NCBI RefSeq assembly: GCF_018221465.1
Contig: NZ_JAAIKR010000004.1
Span: forward strand, 203,389 to 267,388
Reading direction: 5' to 3'
Source of the DNA: Shewanella intestini
GTDB taxonomy: Bacteria; Pseudomonadota; Gammaproteobacteria; Enterobacterales; Shewanellaceae
DNA: 64,000 nucleotides
Of the stretch, positions 41,913 to 52,657 are shown piece by piece. The number at the start of each line of letters is the position of its first letter. Position 1 is the first letter of the stretch. A program made the translations under genes and the position numbers. The notes beneath the pieces were generated by a model. That model worked only from the letters and a program-made list of their open reading frames with translations, was not told the DNA's origin and did no database searches.

Positions 41913-42022
41913 AACGCATCTCCTGTAATTGTAGCGTTTAAGGGCGTCTTAAAAATTTAAGGCCGCTATCTATATCAGAATCTAAATAGGGAGGCAAATT
42001 TTTTGAATGCTAATTTTTTGTT

Positions 42023-42733
42023 TTATGACATAGAAATAAATTTACAACTCGTTTCAATGTTCACACCTTTTGTTGACATGGCCACTTTGTAAGCTAACAC
42101 TTCAACGCCCATATTTATCGCTTCATGTAATAAGTCAGCGTATTGTTGATCAATGTGGCTTGCGGCTTTTACGGTAGAAATGCCACTGTGCTGCACAACA
42201 AACAATAATACTGCTCTATGTCCTTGTTGTACCATTGCCATTAGCTCGCGTAAATGCTTTTGGCCTCGAGTTGTCACAGCATCTGGGAAATAACCACCTG
42301 TTTGCTCTAATAATGTGCAACTCTTGACTTCAATATAACACTTTGCCCCTGATTGGCTAGATAACAAGATGTCTATTCGGCTATTTTCATCGCCATATTT
42401 AACTTCTCGTTTAAGGGTGTCGTAGCCTTGCAACTCTTTAATGATATTATTGTTAATGGCTTCTTCAGCAAGCGCATTGGCATTACCGGTATTGATTCCA
42501 ATTAACTGGCCTTGATCATTTTCCATTAACTCGAAGGTATTGGGATACTTTCTTTTGGGGTTGTCAGATGTTGAAAACCACACTCGGTTACCTTCAAATA
42601 AACAGTTTTTCATTGAACCTGTATTGGGGCAATGAATGGTAATAATTGAATCATCAGCAAGGCGTACATCCGTTAAAAAACGTTTGTAACGTTTTATCAG
42701 TATCCCTTGTTGCAGTGGTGGTGAATATTCCAT
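42023..42733 (-). CDS. sfsA: SfsA, sugar fermentation stimulation protein homolog
   Basis: Conserved nuclease-fold protein of 236 aa, DNA-binding in E. coli but of unclear role. Motifs: [31 protein letters not shown] and YIEVKSCTL (PD-(D/E)xK-like). The ATG at 42733 has AGGTAAG about 8 bases upstream; the frame is open a little further. Placed upstream of dksA as in E. coli. Confidence 0.93.
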   Translation of the reverse strand: MEYSPPLQQGILIKRYKRFLTDVRLADDSIITIHCPNTGSMKNCLFEGNRVWFSTSDNPKRKYPNTFELMENDQGQLIGINTGNANALAEEAINNNIIKELQGYDTLKREVKYGDENSRIDILLSSQSGAKCYIEVKSCTLLEQTGGYFPDAVTTRGQKHLRELMAMVQQGHRAVLLFVVQHSGISTVKAASHIDQQYADLLHEAINMGVEVLAYKVAMSTKGVNIETSCKFISMS

Positions 42734-42903
42734 CAAATTCTTACCTGTTATGGTTAATTTAAAGAATGTTATCAAAGTTTTCTGTTGGAATATCGATAAT
42801 CTTCTGTCTACACTAATCGCCAGAAAAATAGGGGCGTTCTTTTAATATCAAGTACAAACTTGTGATTGCCCGTTTGAGCCAAAATAACGAAGGAAACCTT
42901 ACC

Positions 42904-44181
42904 ATGTCATTTATGCATGTGAAATTAACTCACCAAGCACCGGTTGCTCCTTGGGGCAATGCCAAGGTCACGTTCGAAAATCAACAAGCGTTAATTCATT
43001 TAAGCGCGCAAGAGCCGACCAGACAGGCCCAAGCTGCTGCACGTAAATTACGTAGCCAAGGCATCAATCAAGTGCAATTAGAAGGTAAGTCGTGGGATGT
43101 ACATACTCAATGGGCATTTGCGCAAGGCTTTGCAACGGCAAAGGGAGATTTTGATATTCATTGGTGCGGCACTGACGCAGAGAAAACTTTATTAGCCAAT
43201 CAATTTGAAGCGGCAAATTTTGCAAAGAAGTTGACCAATGCAACGCCTGAAGATTTATCGCCAGTGACGTTAGCGACAAAAGCTGCCCAGTGGTTGCAAA
43301 CGATTGGTGGCTCAAACGTCACAAGTCGAATTATCAAAGGACAAGAGTTGCTCGATGAACAATGGGTGGGTATCCATGCAGTGGGTCGTGGTAGTGAGCG
43401 TCCACCAGCCATGCTAGAGCTTGACTTTAACCCGACTGGTGATGACGATGCACCGGTTGCGGTGGCGCTTGTTGGTAAAGGTATTACATTTGACTCAGGT
43501 GGTTATAGCATTAAACCGTCAGTTGGGATGTTAACCATGAAATGTGACATGGGCGGCGCTGCGACCGTAACAGCCGCGCTAGGGCTAGCAATGCGTAATG
43601 GGCTAAATAAACGAGTGAAATTGTTTTTATGCTGCGCTGAAAACCTTATTAGTGGCCGTGCATTTAAGCTAGGTGATATTTTAACTTATAAAAATGGCGT
43701 CACAGTTGAAGTTGTCAATACTGACGCCGAGGGGCGCTTAGTACTTGCTGATGGCTTGCAAGCCGCCAGTGAAACTAAGCCTGAATTGATCATCGACGCT
43801 GCTACTTTAACCGGAGCGGCGTATATGGCGGTTGGTAGTAGTTATAATGCTATATTCTCACCACAAGCAAACACCATCACTCAAGCCCAACGCTGCGCGG
43901 CTAGTGTCGTTGAAAATGTGTGGCCATTGCCATTAGACCCTTGGCATAAAGATATGTGTCCGTCGCCTTATGCTGACACTGCCAATAGCCGCCCAACAAA
44001 AGGCGGCGGGGCCGGTGGCGCATCTAATGCCGCGGGATTCTTATGGCGCTTTGTCGATGAACAGACGCGTTGGTTACATATCGATTTAGCCGCTGCTTTT
44101 GAAGATAACGACTCAGGTTTGTGGTCAGCTGGTGCTACGGCGCATGGTGTCTTAACCATTGCCGAGATGTTAAATGATTAA
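42904..44181 (+). CDS. pepB: Aminopeptidase B (M17 leucyl aminopeptidase family)
   Basis: Metallo-aminopeptidase with two metal ions. The 425-aa product has GKGITFDSGGYSIKP, MKCDMGG and the family signature NTDAEGRLVLAD. The ATG at 42904 has GAAGGAA about 9 bases upstream; E. coli PepB has 427 aa. The N-terminal domain is shorter than in PepA, which supports PepB. Confidence 0.92.
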   Translation: MSFMHVKLTHQAPVAPWGNAKVTFENQQALIHLSAQEPTRQAQAAARKLRSQGINQVQLEGKSWDVHTQWAFAQGFATAKGDFDIHWCGTDAEKTLLANQFEAANFAKKLTNATPEDLSPVTLATKAAQWLQTIGGSNVTSRIIKGQELLDEQWVGIHAVGRGSERPPAMLELDFNPTGDDDAPVAVALVGKGITFDSGGYSIKPSVGMLTMKCDMGGAATVTAALGLAMRNGLNKRVKLFLCCAENLISGRAFKLGDILTYKNGVTVEVVNTDAEGRLVLADGLQAASETKPELIIDAATLTGAAYMAVGSSYNAIFSPQANTITQAQRCAASVVENVWPLPLDPWHKDMCPSPYADTANSRPTKGGGAGGASNAAGFLWRFVDEQTRWLHIDLAAAFEDNDSGLWSAGATAHGVLTIAEMLND

Positions 44182-44223
44182 TCGTTAATTCAATTTACCT
44201 GCCGCTGATTAATCTTGTTTTAC

Positions 44224-44247
44224 AAAGCCGCATTTGCGGCTTTTTTG
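44224..44247 (+). terminator. Intrinsic terminator after pepB
   Basis: Stem AAAGCCGCA / TGCGGCTTT with a TT loop and a T run. Confidence 0.88.
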
Positions 44248-45201
44248 TTTATTTACGTTATGATTTTCTAGCATATTAGGCTTAACTCAATAGAACGGAT
44301 TTTGTGGTTATGATGCTGCGATAACATTTAGACTCGGTTTACGTTTTAATGTTTTTATTAACTGCATTTTCACTGCCAATGAGCAATGACTTGAACGGTA
44401 TGTTATGAGCCTAGGTTGTCGTTATTTATTTAAAGGGGATTGATGGGTGGAATTATCGTTTATTGAGGCTATTTACTGTTCTTCTTCATAGGAACAGATA
44501 AATGACCCATGCAATGTTTTTGTAACATTTTGGCAAAAATAAAAGGGAGGTGCACGGTTAATTTTATCGTTTTTTAAGTATAAAAAAACTTGAAAGATAC
44601 TTTTTTTATACTTGTTAAAAGCTTCTAAGTCCTTTACCACTGTGGTGTTAAGTCAGACTGTGTGAGTGAAGTACGTGAAAAAACAGATGAAACGAGCAAG
44701 AGAATGCTTTATCCGTCATATTTTGTAGCGAATTGTAAAGAAATGTCAGTTTTTCTTGATTCCGAGCCCCTAAAAAACCTAAAGTAAGCAGCGTATTTTC
44801 TGATTTCATTCGTGCTTTATATTTGTCCTTATCAAGTGGCTGAAATTTGAGCTCATTTAAATATTATCAATCTTAGTTTTAGTTAGTGTATTGCTAAGCA
44901 TAAGCAAATGATTCAGCAACAAGAATGGCTAAATTAATGTGAGTATATTGCCCATTTATTAAGGTGTATTTAATTAGGCTGATACTGCGGTGCGTTTTAT
45001 TTGGATATTTTACAAATACGATGTGAAATTAAACTAACTTAATTCCCTTAATTTGATGTAAATCTTGATATAATGCAAATAAGTTAAGTTGCTTATTTAG
45101 CTGTAAACGATTTACTGCGATGATATAAACAACAACGCTTCGTTTAACAATGATTTTCCTAATTGAAAGCAGATTGAATTGCTAAAAAATAGAGTGAATA
45201 A
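44248..45201. other. About 950 bp without a recognisable gene
   Basis: The longest gene-free stretch of the window, between pepB and the GGDEF/EAL gene. It is AT-rich, with no reading frame that looks coding. It holds a perfect 13-bp inverted repeat at 44576-44613. The promoter of the GGDEF/EAL gene should lie in its last part. A small RNA or decayed gene is possible but not shown. Confidence 0.6.
44576..44613. repeat. Perfect 13-bp AT-rich inverted repeat
   Basis: AAGTATAAAAAAA (44576-44588) and TTTTTTTATACTT (44601-44613) around a 12-base spacer. With its A and T runs it could work as a terminator in both directions, but no gene ends nearby. Confidence 0.7.
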
Positions 45202-47499
45202 ATGGTAAATAGTACACCACAGCTACTAAAAAATGTGTTGTCTGATGGTATCTTAAAAGACGATGACACTTCTACTGCAACCTTCATTGATGATGCGCTA
45301 GCGCAAGTTTGTCAGCAGGTGAAATGTGATGCTGTATTTATCATTACAAGTCAACAAGATAACCTGTTTGCCCCCAGTTTAGCCGTTGTCGATACTGCTG
45401 TACGACAAGTCGCGAGCTTTTTTAGCAATGAGCAACAATGTCAAAGTCTATTTACCCAAGGTTTACAGTCAAACCAACCGCTTGTCGATGCCCTGTCTGA
45501 TAATGAACATAATCTTGAATTTATTGCCGCTCAATTAGACTCTTTTTATGCTGCAACACCAACCGCCAAAGACATTTTATCACTATTACCTCAATTAATG
45601 ACCCCGTTTTTAAAATGGAATAATGTCAATATTGTTGCAACTATTACCGTCGGTAATGTCAAAGTGATGCTTGGGTGCTTGTACATTCACAGCCACCCTT
45701 TGGCGAGCGAACAACAAGAAGAGCTTGATGGTAGACGTTATTACTTAGAAGATGTTTCATTTCAAATTGCCTCCGCCATTGAGCTTAAGCGGGTGTCTAA
45801 ATTACTTGATAATAAAGAAAAGCAGTATCAAGAGTTATTCCAACAATTACCTATGGCTTGTGGTTTGCTTGATAACAACGATTGCATTGTGATGCAAAAT
45901 CAAGTGGCGAACCAAAGTTTACCCATTGTGGTAGGGCAAAGCTTGTTTAGCATCATCCCTGTTGATGACCACGCGCTACTGTCTGACACATTGCATATTG
46001 TACGCGTGGGATTATTGCGCCAAGCATTTTGTGAAGTGCCATTGCAATTGGGACTAAACAAGCATTGGTATAAATTTAGTTTTTGTCATGCGTTAAATGC
46101 CCAAAATCAATTATTGTTGATGATTGAAGATGTGACCGAGCGTTATCAACTGGCTGACGAGTTATCATTTCACTCAAATCATGATGCGTTAACGGGCCTG
46201 CCCAATCGTTTACAGTTTGAAGCTTTACTTGAAGAAGTCTTGTCTGATGATGAAAGTATTCAAGCTTGTGTGGCATTTTTAGATTTAGATCAGTTTCAAG
46301 TGATTAATGACTTAAGTGGTCATCAAGCTGGTGATCAATTATTACAGCAAGTGGCTAAACGTCTAAAACAGTTACTGCGTAAAGGCGATGTTGTGGCCCG
46401 ATTAGGGGGGGATGAATTTGGCTTGTTGATGTATTACTCTGATGAAGAGTCTGCTAAACAAGTAGCAAAACGTATTTGCCATCAGTTATTTGAGCATGAA
46501 TTTATCTGGAATAAAGTGAAGCACAATGTCAGTGCGAGTATTGGGCTGGCTAAAATAGAAGCTGATGCTACTGATATCTATCAAGTGATGAGTCAGGCTG
46601 ATGCTGCATGTCGTTTAGCAAAAGAAGAAGGCAGAAACCGCTGGCATTACTTTTGTTCGCAAGATCCTCAAATGCACACCTTGTATAACCAAATGGTGGC
46701 CTCGGTTGATATTACCGGTGCGCTAGCTTTAAATCAGTTTGAGCTTTTTTATCAGTTAATTGAACCCTTGGAAAAACCAGAAACTGGGGTGCATTTAGAA
46801 ATTTTATTACGCATGGTGCAAGAAGATGGCACGTTTGTCTCTCCAGGGGTATTTTTACCTGCAGCAGAGCGATATAACTTAGCCTCTCGGGTCGATCGAT
46901 GGGTGATTGATAATTTACTTAAGTGGGGCGCTGAGAACTTAAAAACATGGTCTGAACTCTCCATGGTATCGGTTAACTTGTCTGCCACCTCATTGGCTGA
47001 CCAAAAGTTTATGAGCTGGCTAGAAATGCGTTTAATGGTAGAGCCTGAGCTGGTTGATAAACTGTGCTTTGAAATCACCGAAACCGCGGCAGTTAGTCAA
47101 CTGCAACAAGCCACAGCACTGATTGATTTATTAAAACCACTGGGCTGTAAATTAGCTTTAGATGACTTTGGCTCAGGCTTTTCAAGCTTTGCATATTTGA
47201 AATGCCTAGATGTTGATTTTGTAAAAATTGATGGTCAATTTGTGGTTAATCTATGTAGTGATAAAAGTGATGAAGCGATTATTAATGCCATTTGCCAACT
47301 GGGTAAAGACATGAACTTTGAGGTTATTGCTGAATTTGTTGAAAGCATCGAAATTGGCCATAAATTACGCCATTTAGGTGTGCATTATGGTCAAGGTTAT
47401 GCCATTAACAAGCCGTCACCCTTAACAGGGTTAATTTCTGGGTGTCGTCAACCTTGGCTTGTACGCAAAGAAAATAATTATCTAGGCGGTGACATTTAA
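45202..47499 (+). CDS. GGDEF/EAL cyclic-di-GMP protein with GAF-like and PAS-like regions
   Basis: Predicted cytoplasmic c-di-GMP enzyme of 765 aa. The N-terminal 200 residues look GAF-like; a PAS-like part follows (about 215-315). The GGDEF domain (about 320-480) has intact RLGGDEF at 402-406. In the EAL domain (about 500-755) the signature reads EILLR near 533, but the acidic residues in FEITETAAV, DDFGSGFSSF and VKIDGQFV are kept. Both activities are possible. No membrane segment is seen. Confidence 0.9.
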   Translation: MVNSTPQLLKNVLSDGILKDDDTSTATFIDDALAQVCQQVKCDAVFIITSQQDNLFAPSLAVVDTAVRQVASFFSNEQQCQSLFTQGLQSNQPLVDALSDNEHNLEFIAAQLDSFYAATPTAKDILSLLPQLMTPFLKWNNVNIVATITVGNVKVMLGCLYIHSHPLASEQQEELDGRRYYLEDVSFQIASAIELKRVSKLLDNKEKQYQELFQQLPMACGLLDNNDCIVMQNQVANQSLPIVVGQSLFSIIPVDDHALLSDTLHIVRVGLLRQAFCEVPLQLGLNKHWYKFSFCHALNAQNQLLLMIEDVTERYQLADELSFHSNHDALTGLPNRLQFEALLEEVLSDDESIQACVAFLDLDQFQVINDLSGHQAGDQLLQQVAKRLKQLLRKGDVVARLGGDEFGLLMYYSDEESAKQVAKRICHQLFEHEFIWNKVKHNVSASIGLAKIEADATDIYQVMSQADAACRLAKEEGRNRWHYFCSQDPQMHTLYNQMVASVDITGALALNQFELFYQLIEPLEKPETGVHLEILLRMVQEDGTFVSPGVFLPAAERYNLASRVDRWVIDNLLKWGAENLKTWSELSMVSVNLSATSLADQKFMSWLEMRLMVEPELVDKLCFEITETAAVSQLQQATALIDLLKPLGCKLALDDFGSGFSSFAYLKCLDVDFVKIDGQFVVNLCSDKSDEAIINAICQLGKDMNFEVIAEFVESIEIGHKLRHLGVHYGQGYAINKPSPLTGLISGCRQPWLVRKENNYLGGDI

Positions 47500-47601
47500 C
47501 CTGTAACGGTTGATATTCACCTTGTTTCGCTGGCGTTTTATGCGGCGAATTCAACGTGAAAGTACGGTGTATATAACGCTAAAACGTTATCAAAGATAGA
47601 A

Positions 47602-47629
47602 GCTCGGTGTGGTTTTTAGTACACTGAGC
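47602..47629 (+). other. Hairpin between the GGDEF/EAL gene and hrpB
   Basis: Stem GCTCGGTGT / ACACTGAGC with a T-rich 10-base loop and no following T run, about 100 bp after the GGDEF/EAL stop. Confidence 0.4.
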
Positions 47630-47663
47630 CCATTGCTGCATCTACTTGTTATAGGCACTTAAT

Positions 47664-50246
47664 ATCAGTCTCGCCAACTCAAACACTCCGCAAATTAATT
47701 ATTCTATCAATGACGCTCAGCGCTTACCTGTCGCGTCCATTTTTGCACCATTAAGGCAAGCACTACAATCGCATCAACAAGTCATTATTGAAGCGCCGAC
47801 AGGGGCGGGCAAGTCCACAGCATTACCGCTTGAAATGTTAAGCTGGCCAGAACTGAGTGGTAAAATATTGATGCTTGAGCCTCGGCGCGTTGCCACTCGA
47901 AATGTTGCTGCATTTATCGCTAAATGTTTGGCTGAGCCATTGGGGAAGCAAGTTGGGTATCGAGTTCGAGGTGAAGCTCAGGTTTCGAAAGAAACGCGTT
48001 TAGAAGTTGTTACCGAAGGTATTTTAACCTCAATGATCCAACAAGATCCGGAGTTAACCGGTATCGATACGATTATTTTTGATGAAATCCATGAGCGTCA
48101 CCTGACAACTGACATTGGCTTAGCGTTAGCGCTTGAGGTACAACAAAGTTGGCGTGAAGATCTCAAGATTGTTGCGATGTCTGCGACTTTATCTGGCTTG
48201 CCGCTGCAATCATTAATGCCAAAGGCAATCCATCTTTGTAGTGAAGGGCGCAGTTTTCCTATTGAAGTGGATTATCGCCCAGCGCTTTCACAGCAGCCTT
48301 GGCTTAATCATTTAGCGAAAGTGATTCTAGAGTTAGTAAGCGGAGCTTCATCATATCAGCGTGAATATAGCCAAGGTTCAATCTTGATCTTTCTTCCCGG
48401 CAAGGGAGAAATTCAACGCTTAGCTCACTTACTTAGTGCCATTCCTCGTCATTATATTATTTGCCCTTTATATGGCGATCTTTCACCTAGTGCACAACAA
48501 CAAGCTGTTGCTGCTGCGCCTACTGGTATGCAAAAAATTGTATTAGCAACTAATGTCGCAGAATCGAGCTTAACTATCGATGGTGTGTCTGTTGTCATCG
48601 ATAGTGGTTATCAGCGAGAGGCCAGTTTTAATCCTAAAAACGGGGTGACGCGCTTAGCGCTCAAGCGTATCAGTCAGGCATCGGCAGCGCAGCGAAGTGG
48701 TCGTGCAGGACGATTAAGTAACGGTTTATCTATTCGCTTGTGGAGTCATGAGGAACAAGGCCGGTTACCAGTGACTCAAGTACCTGAAATAAGCCAGTCG
48801 GAATTAACACAAGTGGTATTTGAATGTGCTCAGTGGGGGGAACGGCAGCTTAATAACTTACCCTTGCTTACCCCGGCTCCGCGCATTAATGAGCAATTAG
48901 CTTGGGGGTTATTACAACAACTGCAATTGGTCGATAACAATAATAAACTGACCCCGTTGGGAAATAAAGCCTATGCACTTGGGGTACATCCAAGGTTGGC
49001 TTTTATGTTATTACAAGCGCAAACTATTGCGGCAAACCGCCAACAACCAACGTTAGTGGTGTTAGCTTGTTGCATTGCGGCGATTATTGACGCGCGAGCC
49101 TTACCTCGTAAAGGGATTGATATTCACGCTTATTTGCCGCTTGCATTACAAGGAAGTATGAAACAGCAGGTGCATCGTTGGTTGACGAAATTGCAGCAAC
49201 CTTGTGAACTTGACGGACTATTGCAATGGGCAACCGATAGCGATATTAGCTTGTTAGTTGCATTGGCATTCCCCGATAGAATTGCTCGAGCAAGAGGTCA
49301 ATCGGGTTTTTTATTAAGCCATGGTTGCGGGGTTACTGTCGCACCTGAAGAAGCCTTAGCTAATGAACCATGGATAGTGGTTGCCGATTTTCAAGAGCAT
49401 GATAATCATCGAAGCGGCCGAGTTTATTTAGCATGTAAATTAACCCCCGCCTTATTTGAGCATGAATTAGCGCATTTAGTGACTCAATCACAAACAAGCC
49501 ATTGGGATGAAGCAAAGGGGCGCTTTGTGGCGCAGCGGATGACGCAAATAGGCCATTTAGTGTTAAATACCCAAGCCATTAGCGCAATTAATCAGGAGTT
49601 AATTGTTGCAGCACTACTTGAGCAAGTACGGCAAAAAGGGTTAATACTTCTTCATCGTTATGATGAGTTAATTCAATTACAATGCCGAGTGGCACTTGCT
49701 CAACAATATGATCAAATCCAAACATGGCCAGACATTAGCGAGCAACAGCTTATATCGTCGTTAGATCATTGGTTAGCGCCGTATTTATCTGATATTAAAT
49801 CCATGGCAAGGTTGGCAAAATTGGATGTTTGTCAATTAGTGCTCAATCAATTGCCTTGGTCTTTACAACAAACGTTAAATGAACGCGTTCCAACTCATTG
49901 GCCAATGCTAACCGGTACAAATGCGCCTATTCATTACCAAATTGATCCATCCACCCAAAAGCAGGCATCGAGCATCAAGGGTTTAATCAGGGTGCGATTA
50001 CAAGAAGCCTTAGGCATGACTCAAAGCCCAATGTTGTTTAATGGTAAGGTGGCATTAACCATGGAGTTGTTGTCACCCGCACAACGCCAAATTGCCCTAA
50101 CAGCCGATTTGGCTAGTTTTTGGCAAGGGCCTTATGAGCACTTAAAAAAAGAGATGAAAGGGCGTTATCCAAAACATCTTTGGCCTGATGACCCTGCCAA
50201 TACGCCACCAACTAAAATGACGAAAAAGAAAACCCTTGGCCTTTAA
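47664..50246 (+). CDS. hrpB: ATP-dependent helicase HrpB, start codon unclear
   Basis: DEAH-type helicase next to mrcB as in E. coli. The frame encodes LPVASIFAPL, then Walker A EAPTGAGKST (about 47790-47819), DEIHERH, MSATL and RSGRAGR. The first in-frame ATG (47835) comes after Walker A. The frame is open back to a stop at 47652-47654 with no ATG, GTG or TTG before it. I place the start at an ATC with a weak AGG 8 bases upstream, but a one-base frameshift near 47710 is an alternative. The C-terminal HrpB domain is complete. Confidence 0.85.
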   Translation: MSLANSNTPQINYSINDAQRLPVASIFAPLRQALQSHQQVIIEAPTGAGKSTALPLEMLSWPELSGKILMLEPRRVATRNVAAFIAKCLAEPLGKQVGYRVRGEAQVSKETRLEVVTEGILTSMIQQDPELTGIDTIIFDEIHERHLTTDIGLALALEVQQSWREDLKIVAMSATLSGLPLQSLMPKAIHLCSEGRSFPIEVDYRPALSQQPWLNHLAKVILELVSGASSYQREYSQGSILIFLPGKGEIQRLAHLLSAIPRHYIICPLYGDLSPSAQQQAVAAAPTGMQKIVLATNVAESSLTIDGVSVVIDSGYQREASFNPKNGVTRLALKRISQASAAQRSGRAGRLSNGLSIRLWSHEEQGRLPVTQVPEISQSELTQVVFECAQWGERQLNNLPLLTPAPRINEQLAWGLLQQLQLVDNNNKLTPLGNKAYALGVHPRLAFMLLQAQTIAANRQQPTLVVLACCIAAIIDARALPRKGIDIHAYLPLALQGSMKQQVHRWLTKLQQPCELDGLLQWATDSDISLLVALAFPDRIARARGQSGFLLSHGCGVTVAPEEALANEPWIVVADFQEHDNHRSGRVYLACKLTPALFEHELAHLVTQSQTSHWDEAKGRFVAQRMTQIGHLVLNTQAISAINQELIVAALLEQVRQKGLILLHRYDELIQLQCRVALAQQYDQIQTWPDISEQQLISSLDHWLAPYLSDIKSMARLAKLDVCQLVLNQLPWSLQQTLNERVPTHWPMLTGTNAPIHYQIDPSTQKQASSIKGLIRVRLQEALGMTQSPMLFNGKVALTMELLSPAQRQIALTADLASFWQGPYEHLKKEMKGRYPKHLWPDDPANTPPTKMTKKKTLGL

Positions 50247-52588
50247 TGGCAAATAAAGAAGACACCGAACCGATTATGGCAAAAGCAAAACCGCGCAAGA
50301 AAAAGCAATCGACTAATAAGCAACCCACGCGCTTGCGTCGATTTAGACAATTTATTTGGTCTTTAACATGGAAGATCTCGCTGATAGTGTTGGCGGCTTT
50401 AACCTTATATGCCATTTATTTAGACCAAATTATTGCCAGTAAGTTTGAAGGTCAGAAATGGCATCTCCCCGCACAAATCTTTAGTCGCTCAATGGCATTA
50501 TATCCAGGGGCTGCGGTGAACCATCCACAATTGATGGCTGAGCTGAAATTACTTGGCTATCGAAAAGTGGCTAACCCACGTCATATTGGTGAATTCTCAG
50601 CATCTACAACCCGCATTGAACTGATGCGCCGTGCATTTTTACATCCACAAGGTAATCAACCGCAACAGCGAGTAATGATAACCTTTGATGATTTAGGGGT
50701 GAGCTCAGTTAAACGAATGTCCGATAAACGCGAATTAGCGGTATTTCACTTAGAGCCAGTGTTGCTAGATAGAATGGTTACCACTGGGGATGAAGACCGG
50801 TTATTTGTCGCCCAAAAGAACATCCCTTCGACCATTATTGATGCGCTTATTTTAGTGGAAGATCGCAGTTTTTATGAACACCATGGGATTAACTTCCTCG
50901 CCATTGCACGTGCTGCTATTGTGAATTTAAAAGCAGGTCGAACAGTACAAGGTGGCTCAACATTAACCCAGCAACTCGCAAAAAACTTTTTCTTAAGCAG
51001 TCAGCGTAGTTTCGTGCGTAAAGCTCGTGAAGCTTTAATGGCAGTGATTATTGACTTTAGATACAGCAAAAATGACATCCTTGAAGCCTATTTAAATGAA
51101 GTTTATATGGGCCAGGATAAAGCTCGAGCAGTGCATGGGGTTGGGTTAGCGTCACAGTTTTATTTTGGTCGACCCGTAACCGAACTTAAAGTGGAACAAC
51201 AAGCATTGCTTATTGCCGAAATTAAAGGTCCGTCATATTACAATCCGTGGCGTTACCCTAAGCGTGCGCGTGAACGTCGTGACTTAGTGTTGCGTATTTT
51301 AATGGAGAATAACAAGTTAACGGTGGCGCAATACAAAGCCGCTGCCAGTGCACCTTTAGGGTTAAGAAATACCAACATATCGGTGCATAAAACCTTACCC
51401 GCTTTTTTTGCCATGGTGAAACAAGAGCTTCGTGAACGTTATGGAGATTCATTACTGCAACAATCAGGGATTAAGGTTTACACCACCTTAGATCCGATGG
51501 CGCAAGATGCCGCTGAAAAAGCCGTGGTTTCAACGCTCGCTAAGTTAGATAAGCGCAGTAAAAATGTCCAAGTGGGTATGGTGGTGACTGACAAATATAC
51601 CGGCGGTGTTGCCGCGGTTGTAGGTGATAAACGGCCAAGTTTTGATGGCTTTAATCGTGCAGTGAATATTCGCCGGCCGATAGGTTCTTTGGTTAAGCCT
51701 TTCGTTTACGCCACCGCGCTTGCTGATCCAAAAAACTATAGCCTTGCCAGTTTAATTAAAGACCAGCCGATTACCTTGCAAAATGGTGATGGCCAAACGT
51801 GGTCACCTAAAAATGTCACTAATAAATTTAGCGGCCAAGTGCCACTGTTAACGGCATTTAAAAACTCAATGAACGTTCCAACGGTGAATGTCGGTATTGG
51901 GGTTGGGGTGAATCATGTGGCTAAAACATTAACCAAGGCTGGTTGGTCTGAGTCAGTTTCAACTTATCCTTCTATGTTACTTGGGGCAATTAATGGGTCG
52001 CCATTAATGGTCGCTCAGGCCTATCAAACCATTGCTGATGGTGGACGTTATCGCAAATTAACCGCTGTCACTGCGGTGTTAGATGAGCAAAATCAGCAAC
52101 TAACCGTTAAACAACCTAAAGCAACGCTGGCAATTGAGCCTGCCACCGATCATTTAGTGCAATATGCAATGACGCAAGTGGTGAAAAATGGCACCGCTAA
52201 ACGTTTAGGTGCCGCGTTTCCTCACACTCGTTTAGCAGGAAAAACAGGCACCAGTAACGATAGCCGTGATTCATGGTTTGCAGGGTTTGATGAGCGAAAT
52301 GTTGCCGCTATTTGGGTAGGGCAAGACGATAACAGTAAAACAGGGCTTTATGGTAGCAGTGGTGCCATGGCGGTATATCAGGCCTTTTTGAAAAACAGAC
52401 CGCCGCTAAGTTTACGGATGATCCCTGTTAACGGCATTGTCAATGGCTACTTTGATGTTGCAACTGGGCAAGCTAAACAGAGCAACTGCGGTAATGTAGT
52501 GATGCTGCCAGCATTAGAAGCAAGCTATGCGCCAGCAGCCAATTGCGGTGAACCATTGTCATGGTGGCAAAAGCTAGTGGGTGAATAA
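50246..52588 (+). CDS. mrcB: Penicillin-binding protein 1B
   Basis: Bifunctional peptidoglycan glycosyltransferase and transpeptidase, 780 aa. A basic cytoplasmic tail and one membrane segment (about residues 42-60) are followed by a UB2H-like region, the GT51 domain (VEDRSFYEHHGIN, QGGSTLTQQLAKN) and the transpeptidase with Ser481 in GSLVKPF, SMN and KTGTSND. The start overlaps the hrpB stop by one base (TAATG). Confidence 0.95.
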   Translation: MANKEDTEPIMAKAKPRKKKQSTNKQPTRLRRFRQFIWSLTWKISLIVLAALTLYAIYLDQIIASKFEGQKWHLPAQIFSRSMALYPGAAVNHPQLMAELKLLGYRKVANPRHIGEFSASTTRIELMRRAFLHPQGNQPQQRVMITFDDLGVSSVKRMSDKRELAVFHLEPVLLDRMVTTGDEDRLFVAQKNIPSTIIDALILVEDRSFYEHHGINFLAIARAAIVNLKAGRTVQGGSTLTQQLAKNFFLSSQRSFVRKAREALMAVIIDFRYSKNDILEAYLNEVYMGQDKARAVHGVGLASQFYFGRPVTELKVEQQALLIAEIKGPSYYNPWRYPKRARERRDLVLRILMENNKLTVAQYKAAASAPLGLRNTNISVHKTLPAFFAMVKQELRERYGDSLLQQSGIKVYTTLDPMAQDAAEKAVVSTLAKLDKRSKNVQVGMVVTDKYTGGVAAVVGDKRPSFDGFNRAVNIRRPIGSLVKPFVYATALADPKNYSLASLIKDQPITLQNGDGQTWSPKNVTNKFSGQVPLLTAFKNSMNVPTVNVGIGVGVNHVAKTLTKAGWSESVSTYPSMLLGAINGSPLMVAQAYQTIADGGRYRKLTAVTAVLDEQNQQLTVKQPKATLAIEPATDHLVQYAMTQVVKNGTAKRLGAAFPHTRLAGKTGTSNDSRDSWFAGFDERNVAAIWVGQDDNSKTGLYGSSGAMAVYQAFLKNRPPLSLRMIPVNGIVNGYFDVATGQAKQSNCGNVVMLPALEASYAPAANCGEPLSWWQKLVGE

Positions 52589-52657
52589 GTCCATTTATTA
52601 ACTAAAGACCAAAACTCGGTGTTATCGGCAGTTAGCTTTGGTTTGTTAGTATGCTTT

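Noticed and set aside
47710-47754. Separate short gene starting at ATG 47710
   Set aside because: It ends at a TAA after 14 codons and overlaps the conserved hrpB frame.
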